DNA of 47,579 nt from Hallella mizrahii (GTDB lineage Bacteria; Bacteroidota; Bacteroidia; Bacteroidales; Bacteroidaceae): the NCBI RefSeq assembly GCF_009695775.1, contig NZ_VUNG01000030.1, forward strand, positions 1 to 47,579, written 5' to 3'. The notes beneath the pieces were generated by a model that saw only the letters and a list, made by a program, of their open reading frames with translations, ran no database searches and was not told the DNA's origin. Position 1 is the stretch's first letter. The number at the start of each line of letters is the position of its first letter. The translations under genes and the position numbers were made by a program. Below are positions 31,012 through 39,888 of this stretch, piece by piece.

Positions 31012-31170
31012 GACTTTGGACGGAGTATTTGTAGCCGCAAATTGTCGAAAACGTGTATTCTCTCTTTGTGTTGCTTGGTTATGTTAATTGCTGCTTCACA
31101 GCAACGGGAAGTCTTTCCTCATTGCAGTGTCTTGATCTGTTTTTTGTTCAGCTAATAGCTACCAACAAAC

Positions 31171-31202
31171 AAAGGCCTCCGCGGTATTCCGCGGAGGCCT
31201 TT
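31171..31202. terminator. Terminator after the Bax-inhibitor-1-like gene
   Basis: Perfect 14-bp GC-rich arms (AAAGGCCTCCGCGG and its complement) with a four-base loop, about 44 bases after the stop. On the minus strand TTTGTTTGTT follows. Confidence 0.85.
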
Positions 31203-31245
31203 ATAGTTAGTTTGAAGTCTATTGCTTATCAGAGCAATTCTTTTC

Positions 31246-31962
31246 TTAGTTGTCGCTCTTCCCGAAGATACGCAGCAGATAGAGGAAGAGGTTGATGAAG
31301 TCGAGGTAGAGCTCCAGGGCACCGAGCAGTGCGATCTTCTGTGAAGCCTCGCTCATGTCGGGCTGCATGGCCAATGCCTGCTTGATACGTTGGCTGTCCC
31401 AAGCGGTGAGCCCCACGAAGAGCAGTACGCCAATATAGCTCAGGATGAGGTCAAAACCGGAGCTGCGCAGGAACATGTTCACCACCGAGGCAATGATGAT
31501 GCCGATGAGTGCCATAAACAGGATATTCCCGATTTTGGCCAGATTGGTCTTCGTCACATAGCCATAGAAAGCCATGGCACCGAAAGTACCGGCGGTGATG
31601 AAGAATACCTGAGTGATACTCGTCATTGTGTAGACGAGGAAGATACTCGACAGCGTAACGCCGTTCAGTGCCGAGTAGATGATGAAAAGCGTGGTGGCGG
31701 TAGACAGCGACAGCTTGTCGATACGCGCGGTAGTGTAGAATACCAGTCCGATCTCAGCGATCAACAATATCCAGATGGCTGCCCGACTGCTGTAGAGGGC
31801 TGTCATCAGGTGAGGACTGCTGGCCGTGCCAAAGGCACAAATGCCAGTGATGACCAGTGCCAGTGCCATCCATACATATACCTTTCGCATCAGCGCGGGA
31901 AAGGCGGTGGAGAGTGCACCTTCGCGTTGGCGGACGATCTGTTCCAAATCTTGTACTTCCAT
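31246..31962 (-). CDS. Bax inhibitor-1 / YccA family membrane protein
   Basis: Members are seven-helix inner-membrane proteins; the bacterial structure BsYetJ is a pH-sensitive calcium leak channel, and E. coli YccA modulates the FtsH protease. The 238-residue protein has seven hydrophobic segments starting near residue 29 and ends with the family signature GALELYLDFINLFLYLLRIFG, whose Asp, with the Asp of the TAWDSQRI segment, corresponds to the pH-sensing pair. A cytoplasmic N-terminus (LEQIVRQREGALSTAFPALMRKVY) matches the YbhL/YccA branch. It is monocistronic with its own promoter and terminator. Family membership is firm, function is not. Confidence 0.9.
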   Translation of the reverse strand: MEVQDLEQIVRQREGALSTAFPALMRKVYVWMALALVITGICAFGTASSPHLMTALYSSRAAIWILLIAEIGLVFYTTARIDKLSLSTATTLFIIYSALNGVTLSSIFLVYTMTSITQVFFITAGTFGAMAFYGYVTKTNLAKIGNILFMALIGIIIASVVNMFLRSSGFDLILSYIGVLLFVGLTAWDSQRIKQALAMQPDMSEASQKIALLGALELYLDFINLFLYLLRIFGKSDN

Positions 31963-32004
31963 TGTTGTTGTTCTTTAGTTATGTTTATCGTTTACTATTG
32001 TCTG

Positions 32005-32035
32005 CAAATATATAGCTTTCCCTTCTGAAAAGCAA
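32005..32035 (-). promoter_or_regulatory. Promoter of the Bax-inhibitor-1-like gene (TTG-N20-TATATTTG)
   Basis: On the minus strand TTG (32033-32035) precedes TATATTTG (32005-32012) by 20 bases, with a leader of about 40 bases. Confidence 0.7.
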
Positions 32036-32085
32036 GAAATATGCCAAGAACAGTGTGCGATTTAATGTTTTTTGTATTGCTGCTT

Positions 32086-32116
32086 GTTGGCTTTTGATGC
32101 CTTTTCAGTAATTTTG
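32086..32116 (+). promoter_or_regulatory. Promoter of the M16 peptidase gene (TTG-N19-TAATTTTG)
   Basis: GTTG (32086-32089) and TAATTTTG (32109-32116) are 19 bases apart, giving a leader of about 20 bases to the ATG at 32144. The open frame begins at 32072, upstream of the expected transcript start, so that longer form is rejected. Confidence 0.65.
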
Positions 32117-32143
32117 TGTTCTATTCATTATCAGCGAGACAAT

Positions 32144-35041
32144 ATGACACGAAATCATAATATGACAAAGGGATGGGTGTGTGTCCTGCTGGCAGTCTTG
32201 GGTTGGACCGTAGCCTATGCGCAAGGCGCGTGGGATGTGCAGACGCTGAGGTTGCACAATGGCTTTACGGTGTGGCTCAATATCGACCACAGTCAGCCCA
32301 AGGTCTATGGTGCCGTGGTGGTGAAGGCCGGTGCCAAGGATTGCCCCAACACGGGCATTGCCCACTATTTCGAGCACTTGATGTTCAAGGGTACTGACAA
32401 AATCGGCACGGTGGACTATGAAAAAGAGAAGCCGTGGCTCGACAGTATCTCGCATCAATACGATCTGCTGGCTGCCACGACCGATGCTGCTCGACGGCTG
32501 ACGATCCAAAAGCATATTAATGCACTGTCGGTCAGGGCTGCCGACTATGCCATCCCTAACGAGTTTCAAAACCTCATCACCCGCTTCGGCGGGACAGGAC
32601 TTAATGCCTATACGTCGTTTGACGAAACGGTTTTCTACAATACGTTCTCGCCGCCGTATCTGTCGCAGTGGTGTGAACTCTATGCCGAACGTTTCCTCTC
32701 CCCTGTCTTCCGCCTGTTCCAGGGCGAATTGGAAACGGTGTATGAGGAGAAGAATATGTACTCCGACAACATGCTCGTGCAGGCCGCCGAGGCTGCCCAA
32801 CGCTATGCGCTGGCGGGTACCCCCTATGCCTATCCTATCATCGGGGCTACTGACAGTCTGAAAAATCCGAGACTCAGCGAGATGATGCGCTTCTATCACC
32901 GCTATTATGTAGCAGGCAACATGGGGCTTATCCTCTGTGGAGACCTGCGTGCCGACTCCATCATGCCGCTGCTTGAGCGTACTTTCGGGCGGTTGCCCAT
33001 GGGACAGGCACCGCAGACGCCTAAGGCGGTGCTGCGTGACTTCCGTGGGTCGAAACCGTTGAAATTAAAGTTACCGATCCCCGTTGTCAAGGCCGAGGGC
33101 TATGCTTTCCTTGCTCCACAGGAGGGCAGTCGCGATGAGGCTCCTTTCCAAGTGATGATGACGATGCTGTCCAATCCGTCACACACAGGACTGCTCGATT
33201 CGCTCGACAATGCCGGAAAGGTGATGGCGGTCATGGCCGGAAGCTATTACTTCAAGGACTTTGGTGCTTTTGGCTTTGGCTTTGTGCCCAATCTGCCCTT
33301 TTGTTCTAAGAAGAAAGCAAGTCGCCGTTGCTGGCAGGCCATCGGCCGCTTGCGTACCGGACAGTTCGACGATGCTCAGTTACAAGCGGTGAAACGCTCG
33401 CTCATCCGGCAGAAGTTGCTTAGCTTGGAGACTGTCAGCGGGCGCAGCTCAGCAATGATCAACGCTTTCTCGCATGGACTTAGCTGGCATATGGTGCTTG
33501 CCCAAGCAGCGCGCATCGACAGTGTGACCCATGATGATGTCGTCAGGGTGGCGCGTACCTATTTCAATGATGACTCTCTCGTGGTGAAAAAAGCCTTTGG
33601 ACGCTATCCCAAGGAGCGAGTGGCACAACCTGGCTATCAACCTGTAAAGGCCCGTCATGCCGGTGAGCAAAGCGACTATGCCAAACGAATCGAGGCACAA
33701 CCTGTGGACTCGGTGCCCCCAAAACTCGTTGATTTCAAACGCGATGTTGCTGAACGGTCCTTGTGCCCCTTGGTGCGACTCTATGGGGTGAAGAATCCTG
33801 ATAACGAGATCTTCTCTCTTCAACTCTGCTATCGCCGTGGCTCAGCCACTGACCACCGTATAGAAATATTGGGAGACTACCTCAATCGTGTGGGGACTAC
33901 GTCGAAGTCTCGCCAGCAAATGGGGCGGGAACTCCAACAATTGGGGGCTACGCTCGATGTGTCGGCCGATGCCGGCAATGTCAAGGTGACACTGATGGGC
34001 TTTGATTCCCAGTTTGTTCCCGCCTTGCGCCTGTTGCGCTCGTTTCTCGACAGCGCGGCAACGGACAATGCCAAGTTGCGTGTCTGCTGTAAGGAACTCA
34101 GACTTAACCGGCGGTCGTTTTTGAAAGAGAATGCCAACATTGCGGATGCTATCTATCAAAAGGTTGCCTTGGGTGACAGTTCTCCCTATCTTTCGCGGTT
34201 GACAGTCAAAGAGGCAAGACGCCTGAAAGCCTCTGGCCTTGTGAACCTCTTCCGCGAGGTGCAGCGCAGTCAGCTCGACATCATCTACACGGGTACGCTG
34301 CCCGTGGACAGTGTTGCTCATCTCGCCGCAACCGCTCTGCCACTTGACAAAGTGTGCAGTCCTTGGCGTCCGGTGCTCCATCCTTTGCAGTCTGTCGACG
34401 TGCCTACGGTCTATGTCTATGACAATTCCCGTGCCCGCCAGACCATCGTTGGCTCTTACCAGCAGGTGGGGGCTCTGCCTTCGGATAGTCTGCGGGCACC
34501 GTTCCATTTGTGGGGAACCTATTTCGGGGGTGGCATGTCGTCGGTGTTGTTCCAGGACATCCGTGAGTTTCGCTCTTATGCCTACTATGCTTATGGCCGC
34601 TGGCTCCAGCCAGACCTGCTCGTTCATCCTCAGTCGCCTTGCGCCTATGTCACCCGCTTAGGCTGTCAGTCCGACAAGACGATGGCGGCACTTGGCGTGC
34701 TTGACTCCGTACTCCGCAAGATGCCTGTGCGTGAGGAAAATATCCGGACAGCACGCCAGGGCTTGGTCAACGCCGTCAACAACGGTTATCCCGCTTTTCG
34801 CTCGTTGGGCAGCTATGTCGCCACGTGCCGGCTGAAAGGCTATACGCTGGATCCGGACTCAGTTACGCTTCGTTTGCTGCCAAAGCTGGGTATAGGTGAT
34901 GTCTCCCGTTTCTACCAAAATCATGTGCAAAACACTCCTGCCTGCTATATTATTGTGGGAGACAAGCGCAAGCTCGATATGAAACAACTGAAACGGTATG
35001 GCAGGGTTGTCTTACTCCGGAAGCGTGACATCAGCAGATAG
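32144..35041 (+). CDS. M16-family zinc metallopeptidase, exported
   Basis: M16 peptidases (pitrilysin and processing-peptidase type) cut peptides inside a clam-shell made of two halves. The 965-residue protein has a signal peptide ending VAYAQ. The inverted zinc motif HYFEH lies at 74-78 in GIAHYFEHLMFKGT, and the third ligand is expected in LETVYEEKNMYSDNM. The second half (from about residue 540) has the same fold without a zinc motif, with FGGGMSSVLFQDIRE as its recognisable element. The segment between zinc motif and third ligand is longer than usual. It is a single-gene unit converging with the fructan operon. Substrate is unknown; periplasmic peptide clearance is the usual proposal. Confidence 0.9.
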   Translation: MTRNHNMTKGWVCVLLAVLGWTVAYAQGAWDVQTLRLHNGFTVWLNIDHSQPKVYGAVVVKAGAKDCPNTGIAHYFEHLMFKGTDKIGTVDYEKEKPWLDSISHQYDLLAATTDAARRLTIQKHINALSVRAADYAIPNEFQNLITRFGGTGLNAYTSFDETVFYNTFSPPYLSQWCELYAERFLSPVFRLFQGELETVYEEKNMYSDNMLVQAAEAAQRYALAGTPYAYPIIGATDSLKNPRLSEMMRFYHRYYVAGNMGLILCGDLRADSIMPLLERTFGRLPMGQAPQTPKAVLRDFRGSKPLKLKLPIPVVKAEGYAFLAPQEGSRDEAPFQVMMTMLSNPSHTGLLDSLDNAGKVMAVMAGSYYFKDFGAFGFGFVPNLPFCSKKKASRRCWQAIGRLRTGQFDDAQLQAVKRSLIRQKLLSLETVSGRSSAMINAFSHGLSWHMVLAQAARIDSVTHDDVVRVARTYFNDDSLVVKKAFGRYPKERVAQPGYQPVKARHAGEQSDYAKRIEAQPVDSVPPKLVDFKRDVAERSLCPLVRLYGVKNPDNEIFSLQLCYRRGSATDHRIEILGDYLNRVGTTSKSRQQMGRELQQLGATLDVSADAGNVKVTLMGFDSQFVPALRLLRSFLDSAATDNAKLRVCCKELRLNRRSFLKENANIADAIYQKVALGDSSPYLSRLTVKEARRLKASGLVNLFREVQRSQLDIIYTGTLPVDSVAHLAATALPLDKVCSPWRPVLHPLQSVDVPTVYVYDNSRARQTIVGSYQQVGALPSDSLRAPFHLWGTYFGGGMSSVLFQDIREFRSYAYYAYGRWLQPDLLVHPQSPCAYVTRLGCQSDKTMAALGVLDSVLRKMPVREENIRTARQGLVNAVNNGYPAFRSLGSYVATCRLKGYTLDPDSVTLRLLPKLGIGDVSRFYQNHVQNTPACYIIVGDKRKLDMKQLKRYGRVVLLRKRDISR

Positions 35042-35107
35042 ACACGATGGTTTGATGACAATAGCATGACCACGTGCATGTGTATTCGTGTGGAATATAT
35101 AAAGTTC

Positions 35108-35149
35108 AAAGGCTTCTTTCCTCAGTTATTATAGAGGAAAGAAGCCTTT
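35108..35149. terminator. Bidirectional terminator between the M16 gene and the fructan operon
   Basis: Perfect 16-bp arms, AAAGGCTTCTTTCCTC (35108-35123) and its complement (35134-35149), with a ten-base loop. The minus-strand operon ends six bases before it. Confidence 0.85.
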
Positions 35150-35154
35150 GTGCG

Positions 35155-36882
35155 CTATCTTTTCAGATTGTATATTTTGGCTTTACCACCCTTCACCGTC
35201 AGCTTGGTGTAGGGTTCTGAAGGAAATACGATGTTTGTCATGGCCATCTTGCCGTTAGCATCGAAGGCTTCAATACTGCTCTTGTCGATGAAGATTTGGA
35301 GCGTTTTTATCTTGCCATAAGTAGGTGCCGTCGTCAGCGCGGGGAAGTCGGTGCTGAAATCGGTCATTCCACTCTTCGTGCGGTCCATGGAGAACTTCTC
35401 CTCCTTGGCGTTATAGGTCATGGTTACGCTCTCGCCCTTGCCGTTGGAAAGCGTGATTACGCTGTTGCCACGGAGTTGCACGTCGACGCGGCAGGCAGGT
35501 GTCAGCGAAGCCTGAGGTTTCTTGGAGAAGGCGTCGAGGATTTCCTGTGACGGCTTCACGCTGCAATAGCCGGTGCCTTTATACTCGAAGTAGCCTAAGT
35601 CACGGGCGATGCCGTTGGCGGAGCGATACTGCTTGGTGGGTACCTGCGCGGCATACTGCCAATTGCTCATCCACGGCAGCGCGACATGGCGGCCATTGGG
35701 AGCATTGTTGAACGTCACAGTGGCATAGTGATCCTTGCCCCAGTCCATCCACTTCGTGACTGACGGGTCGCTGTCGCAGATGAACTTGTGGCCGTCAAAG
35801 GAGCCTGTGAAATACTGGGTCGCCGAACCACCGAAGGGACCGCCGGGATTGATGTTGCAGACGAGAATCCAGTGGCCACCACCCATGTCGAGGAGGTCGG
35901 GACACTCCCATACACCGGCGTGGGAGCCGTAGCCCTCACCGAAGTCGCTCTCAAAGGTCCAGTCCTTGAGGTTCTTCGAAGAGAAGAGCTTCATGTGCTG
36001 TTTCTCCGAGACGATGAGGATCCATTTTTGTCCTTGCGGGTACCAGATGACATGCGGGTCGCGGAAGTCGGGGATGTCGGAGGTCAGCACCGGGTTGTCT
36101 GCATACTTGGTGAAGGTCATGCCGTTGTCGGTGCTGACGGCCATACTCTGTGTCTGCGCCTTGCCGGCGGAGGTGTAGTAGGCCACTACGGCTCCCGGGC
36201 CGAAGCCCGCTGTATTGTCCTTATCGACCACTGCCGATCCGCTGAAGATCGTACCCAGAGCATCGGGCTCGATAGCCTCGCCCTCAAACTTCCAGTGGCA
36301 GAGGTCTGTGGAGGTGGCGTGTCCCCACGTCATATTCTCCCACGTCGAGCCATAGGGGTTGTGCTGGTAGTAGAGATTCCAGACTCCGTCCTTATAGAAC
36401 AAGCCATTGGGATCGTTCATCCAGCCGTAAGCCGGCGTATGATGATAGACTGGGCGAAACTTCTCCCGGTTCTTCATGTCTACGGTTTGAGCGGTCTTGA
36501 GCAGTTTCCAAGCGGCAAGGTCGGAAGTGGCAGCCTTGCTGGCAGAGTTGGCGACATCACCGCGGTTGACGATGATATCCAGAAGCACCGACTTTCCGTC
36601 CTTGGTGAAGCGGCTGATGTCGAGGGGAACATAATAGTCTGCCTTGTTAGCAGCCAGCCGTACATTGAACTCCTGCACTACGGCATTGTCCTTGATGACG
36701 CGGATGTGGTCATAGCTTTGGGTCTCTTCTACAGGCAGCAGGACATAGCGGTCGTGGCAGGGAATTTTGACCATGACGTGATCGTCTGCGAGAACTTGCG
36801 TATGAAGCTTTGTCTCTGGTTGTGCCGTCAAAGGACCAGCAAGCATCAGAAAAGCTATGAATAGGAAAAGAGAGATTTTCAT
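35155..36882 (-). CDS. GH32 fructan hydrolase (canonical type)
   Basis: GH32 enzymes release fructose from inulin, levan or sucrose by retention. The 575-residue protein has a signal peptide ending PLTAQ, an N-terminal beta-rich extension (about 22-140) seen in Bacteroidetes GH32 enzymes, then the five-blade propeller. All three acidic residues are in place: nucleophile Asp157 in GWMNDPNGLFY, transition-state stabiliser Asp275 in DFRDPHV, and acid/base Glu327 in WECPDL. The C-terminal beta-sandwich ends LTVKGGKAKIYNLKR. The signal peptide has no lipobox cysteine, so a periplasmic location is likely. It is the last gene of the operon, 14 bases after the other GH32 gene. Confidence 0.93.
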   Translation of the reverse strand: MKISLFLFIAFLMLAGPLTAQPETKLHTQVLADDHVMVKIPCHDRYVLLPVEETQSYDHIRVIKDNAVVQEFNVRLAANKADYYVPLDISRFTKDGKSVLLDIIVNRGDVANSASKAATSDLAAWKLLKTAQTVDMKNREKFRPVYHHTPAYGWMNDPNGLFYKDGVWNLYYQHNPYGSTWENMTWGHATSTDLCHWKFEGEAIEPDALGTIFSGSAVVDKDNTAGFGPGAVVAYYTSAGKAQTQSMAVSTDNGMTFTKYADNPVLTSDIPDFRDPHVIWYPQGQKWILIVSEKQHMKLFSSKNLKDWTFESDFGEGYGSHAGVWECPDLLDMGGGHWILVCNINPGGPFGGSATQYFTGSFDGHKFICDSDPSVTKWMDWGKDHYATVTFNNAPNGRHVALPWMSNWQYAAQVPTKQYRSANGIARDLGYFEYKGTGYCSVKPSQEILDAFSKKPQASLTPACRVDVQLRGNSVITLSNGKGESVTMTYNAKEEKFSMDRTKSGMTDFSTDFPALTTAPTYGKIKTLQIFIDKSSIEAFDANGKMAMTNIVFPSEPYTKLTVKGGKAKIYNLKR

Positions 36883-36896
36883 AAGTCTGAAGGGTT

Positions 36897-38486
36897 TTAA
36901 TATTGGTGTACCTCCACATTGCTTACGTTTATTGCTCCATCATAGCTGTTGATACTCCAGCAATTTTTCTGGATGCCATAGATGCGGTTGGTGTAGCAGG
37001 CCACATCATTGATGTACATCACGCAGACGCTGTTGTCGGTGTAGATGGTGATGTGGTAGGTGTTGTCAGCCGGACGGTTGAAGACGTATCCGTCGATGCC
37101 GCCGATGAATCCGGCTCCCTCGGCGCCTTCCTCTTCAAAGTTGACCTTGCGCGTGTTGTCGCTCTCAGGGTTGACGACAAGCGAGTAATACTTCTTAGAG
37201 TCACTGCCTCTGACAAGTGAGATGCCAAATTTATCCGTGTTGCCGCTGGTTTTAACCGTGAAGGAAATGCGGTTGCAGGTTCCTAAGCGGTTGAAGAGCA
37301 CGTTGGCATTGCCCGTAAGCTGGAAGCTATTACCGCTTTGCGCTGAGGCCCCCTCACTGAGCGATTCAGCCTTGAGGGTCTGCACCTTGTTATATTTATT
37401 GCTGATTCCTTGCACCTCACCCAAGGTCAGCGTTCCATCGCTATGCTGAATGAGGCGGTGCATGACGAGGTTGCCCGCCCACTCTGGCTCAGCGGGATAA
37501 GCACCTACTGCCGTATTGTTCTTTCCCGAGCGTGTGGGGCACCAGCCCCAGATATATCTGTTGGTACCATCGGAAGCCGTCTTGCCGGCATAGAAGCCAC
37601 GGCTGTCGAGGAATCCCTCATGGCTGTCAGGCCATCGGCTGGCATCATTGGCCGTGCACGCCTTGAGTTCTTCGAGCGTCTTGCCTTTGAAATACTGCAC
37701 ACGGCGCACGGCAGCATGTTTCTCACTGTAGATGAGGTACCACCAGTCGCCCATCTTGAAAATGTCGGGACACTCGTAGAAGCGGTCCCACATCATGTTC
37801 ATAAACTGTCCGTTGCTCGTCCAGCTCTTCAAGTCGTCGGAGAGAAACTCTGCTAAGGTTCCTTTGTTGTTGGCTGTCGTCGACACGATCATGTGCCACT
37901 TGCCGTCGTCGCCTTTGAAGACAAAGGGGTCGCGGAAGTCATTACGGCTGTAGCCATAGTCGCTGCCACGGAGGAGGAACGTACGGCTCTTGGTCCAGGT
38001 CTTGAAATCGGGCGACGAAGCCATCATCACGGCTTCACCGCAGTCATCTGCCGTAGGCTGGTATTTGTTGCCGGTATAGAAAGTGTAATACTTCCCGTCG
38101 GCATCGTTGTACACAGTAGAGCCCGTTCCTAACGCAGCATCCTGTTCCTGAAGTCCGCCGCAGGGGATGAGTTCGCCAAGCGGTGTATAGCTGGCACCGT
38201 CGGTTGTGGACAGTCCCCAGATGGGATGATAGGTTCCCGCCTGGTTGGGTCGGAACTCCTGAAGATAGAGGATCTTGAAGTCACCGGCCTTAGGGTCATA
38301 GAACGGCATGGGGTCACCCACATAGCCTACGGAAGGCTTATAATACGTCTCCTGCTCCTGGGCGTCAGTAGAAGCAAAGTAGGTCGTTGTCGACCAATCC
38401 TTTGTCTCCACGGTCTCGTTGTCGCTGCTGCAGGCAGTCATCGCCATGGCAGTCGCCATCAAGGTAGCAAATATCATTGGTTTCAT
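36897..38486 (-). CDS. GH32-family lipoprotein with divergent nucleophile motif and C-terminal domain
   Basis: From the ATG at 38486 the protein has 529 residues; the frame is open to 38798, but the extension overlaps the upstream gene and is not protein-like. A lipoprotein signal ends at Cys19 (MTACSS). The GH32 propeller keeps FRDPFV (Asp186) and YECPDI (Glu238), but the canonical WMNDPNG is replaced by YVGDPMPFYDP, with Asp58 the likely nucleophile. A C-terminal beta-sandwich (about 365-529) ends in SYDGAINVSNVEVHQY and resembles the domain called DUF4975. Surface anchoring would make it the outer enzyme that cuts fructan before SusC import. It starts 11 bases after the binding-protein gene. 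Confidence 0.87.
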   Translation of the reverse strand: MKPMIFATLMATAMAMTACSSDNETVETKDWSTTTYFASTDAQEQETYYKPSVGYVGDPMPFYDPKAGDFKILYLQEFRPNQAGTYHPIWGLSTTDGASYTPLGELIPCGGLQEQDAALGTGSTVYNDADGKYYTFYTGNKYQPTADDCGEAVMMASSPDFKTWTKSRTFLLRGSDYGYSRNDFRDPFVFKGDDGKWHMIVSTTANNKGTLAEFLSDDLKSWTSNGQFMNMMWDRFYECPDIFKMGDWWYLIYSEKHAAVRRVQYFKGKTLEELKACTANDASRWPDSHEGFLDSRGFYAGKTASDGTNRYIWGWCPTRSGKNNTAVGAYPAEPEWAGNLVMHRLIQHSDGTLTLGEVQGISNKYNKVQTLKAESLSEGASAQSGNSFQLTGNANVLFNRLGTCNRISFTVKTSGNTDKFGISLVRGSDSKKYYSLVVNPESDNTRKVNFEEEGAEGAGFIGGIDGYVFNRPADNTYHITIYTDNSVCVMYINDVACYTNRIYGIQKNCWSINSYDGAINVSNVEVHQY

Positions 38487-38497
38487 GTTGTGCTGAG

Positions 38498-39886
38498 TTA
38501 TTTGTTCATAAGATAGTTGAAAGCATTCTTCGTCATACGGGCCACGTTGGCGTGATAGCCCTCCTCGGACAGTGGGGCCACGCTGTACCAGTCGTAGCAT
38601 CCCGAACCGATGCAGAGGATGTCGCCGTGCCCGTTGGTAGCCGGGAATTCCCATGCCACGACAGCACCGTCGCCTCCATAGGCAAGGTCTGTGGCGCCTG
38701 TCTTGCTTCGCCAGGTAGCATAGTCGGCATATCCGCCCCAGTCGCTTCCGATGTGCCATTGTGCCGTAGAGTTGGTGATGCGGTAGCCAGCGTCGCAAGT
38801 AAAGACAGCATTCGCGTCACCGTCCTTCATGACGAGGTTCTGGAAGAGCGGATGGCTGGTATGTCCCAGGATAGAGAAGTTCCACGGTCCATTGACCGTC
38901 TCGGCATCGGCCTCGTTCTGCCCCCAACAGTTGTTAGGACAAGCGTTGTTGGCCACAGCTCCTATCTCTGCCGGCATGTTGGTGGCATAGCGTGTGAAGA
39001 GGAACGACCCGCCATTGTTGTAATAGTCGCGGAGTGCCACCGCAGCGTTGATAGCCTCGGGTGCCGCTTTCTCAAAAGCTTCCTTGCCATCGACGCCGCC
39101 GTCTTTATGGAAATGCCACCAGATGACCTTACACTCGGAGAGGTCGACCGTTCCGTTCTTGATGTCATCGAAAGAGGCATAGAGCGAGTTGGGGATGTTG
39201 GCCAGCATCCAGTTGCAGGCTGTCTGCTCCTCTATATTGAGCTGGTCAACGGACTGCGCCAGTCCGACATAGACAGCAGAAGGCTTGCCGATGGCAGTCA
39301 CGGTGACGGTATAAGTGGCCGAGGCCGTGTTGTTGGTGACCGTGTATTCCACCGGATGCGTGAAGTCGGTAGCCACCCCGCTTTCAGGAGATACCGTGGC
39401 GTTGGCACTGAGCGTGATGGTCGGCGTGAGGCTGGCCAGGTTGAGCGTGTTGGGGACGAAGACGGAGATGGTCTTCTGCTCCTCGTTGATGACACCCACA
39501 TAGGTACCGTTAATTTTGAACGACGTTATCTTCGCCTCATCGTGCTGTGCCGATATGGTCCAGTCAAGGTATACATCGCCGTTAGTGACATGCATGACCT
39601 GTGGGGTGAGAAGATTGAGGGCGTCGCCCTCCTTGATATTACTCTCGGCTCCGTCACTCAGGCTGAGGGCGGAAATTTTCATGTTGCGGACATCGTAGCC
39701 TTCCGGCACCCTCACCGTGATGGTGCGGGCGGACTTGTCGATGATACCATCGTAGTTGTCAGCTTTCAGTGCCGTGACGTCACAGTTGCCGTTGAGCAGC
39801 AGGTCAGAGACATTGGAGTCGGAGCAGGCCGACAAAGCCAATATCATGACAACTGCGTATAGAATAGAAAAAATCTTTGTCTTCAT
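38498..39886 (-). CDS. Surface glycan-binding lipoprotein of the fructan locus (DUF4960-like)
   Basis: In the Bacteroides thetaiotaomicron fructan locus a levan-binding lipoprotein is encoded just after SusD, and this gene has the same place. The 462-residue protein has a lipoprotein signal with Cys21 (LALSACSDSN), two or three beta-sandwich repeats rich in Thr (ITVRVPEGYDVRNMKISAL; TSFKINGTYVGVINEEQKTI; VEYTVTNNTASATYTVTV), and from about residue 208 an alpha/beta domain (VYVGLAQSVDQ, VIWWHFHKDGG, GGSFLFTRYATN) recalled as DUF4960. The ATG at 39886 is preferred to 39895, because GGAGAA precedes it at a good distance and it follows the susD stop by two bases. Confidence 0.82.
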   Translation of the reverse strand: MKTKIFSILYAVVMILALSACSDSNVSDLLLNGNCDVTALKADNYDGIIDKSARTITVRVPEGYDVRNMKISALSLSDGAESNIKEGDALNLLTPQVMHVTNGDVYLDWTISAQHDEAKITSFKINGTYVGVINEEQKTISVFVPNTLNLASLTPTITLSANATVSPESGVATDFTHPVEYTVTNNTASATYTVTVTAIGKPSAVYVGLAQSVDQLNIEEQTACNWMLANIPNSLYASFDDIKNGTVDLSECKVIWWHFHKDGGVDGKEAFEKAAPEAINAAVALRDYYNNGGSFLFTRYATNMPAEIGAVANNACPNNCWGQNEADAETVNGPWNFSILGHTSHPLFQNLVMKDGDANAVFTCDAGYRITNSTAQWHIGSDWGGYADYATWRSKTGATDLAYGGDGAVVAWEFPATNGHGDILCIGSGCYDWYSVAPLSEEGYHANVARMTKNAFNYLMNK

Positions 39887-39888
39887 CG

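Noticed and set aside
30756..31040. A 94-codon minus-strand frame overlapping the Fic gene start
   Set aside because: It runs across the Fic promoter and operators in a different frame and has no protein-like features.
35788..36864. A 358-codon plus-strand open frame opposite the canonical GH32 gene
   Set aside because: It is a shadow of the GH32 gene, which has all catalytic motifs.
38487..38798. N-terminal extension of the divergent GH32 lipoprotein
   Set aside because: The extension overlaps the upstream gene out of frame, whereas the ATG at 38486 is followed at once by a lipoprotein signal peptide.
38477..39862. A 461-codon plus-strand open frame opposite the surface binding protein gene
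   Set aside because: No recognisable motif or signal peptide, and the minus strand encodes a lipoprotein that fits the operon. Long antisense frames are expected in GC-rich third positions.
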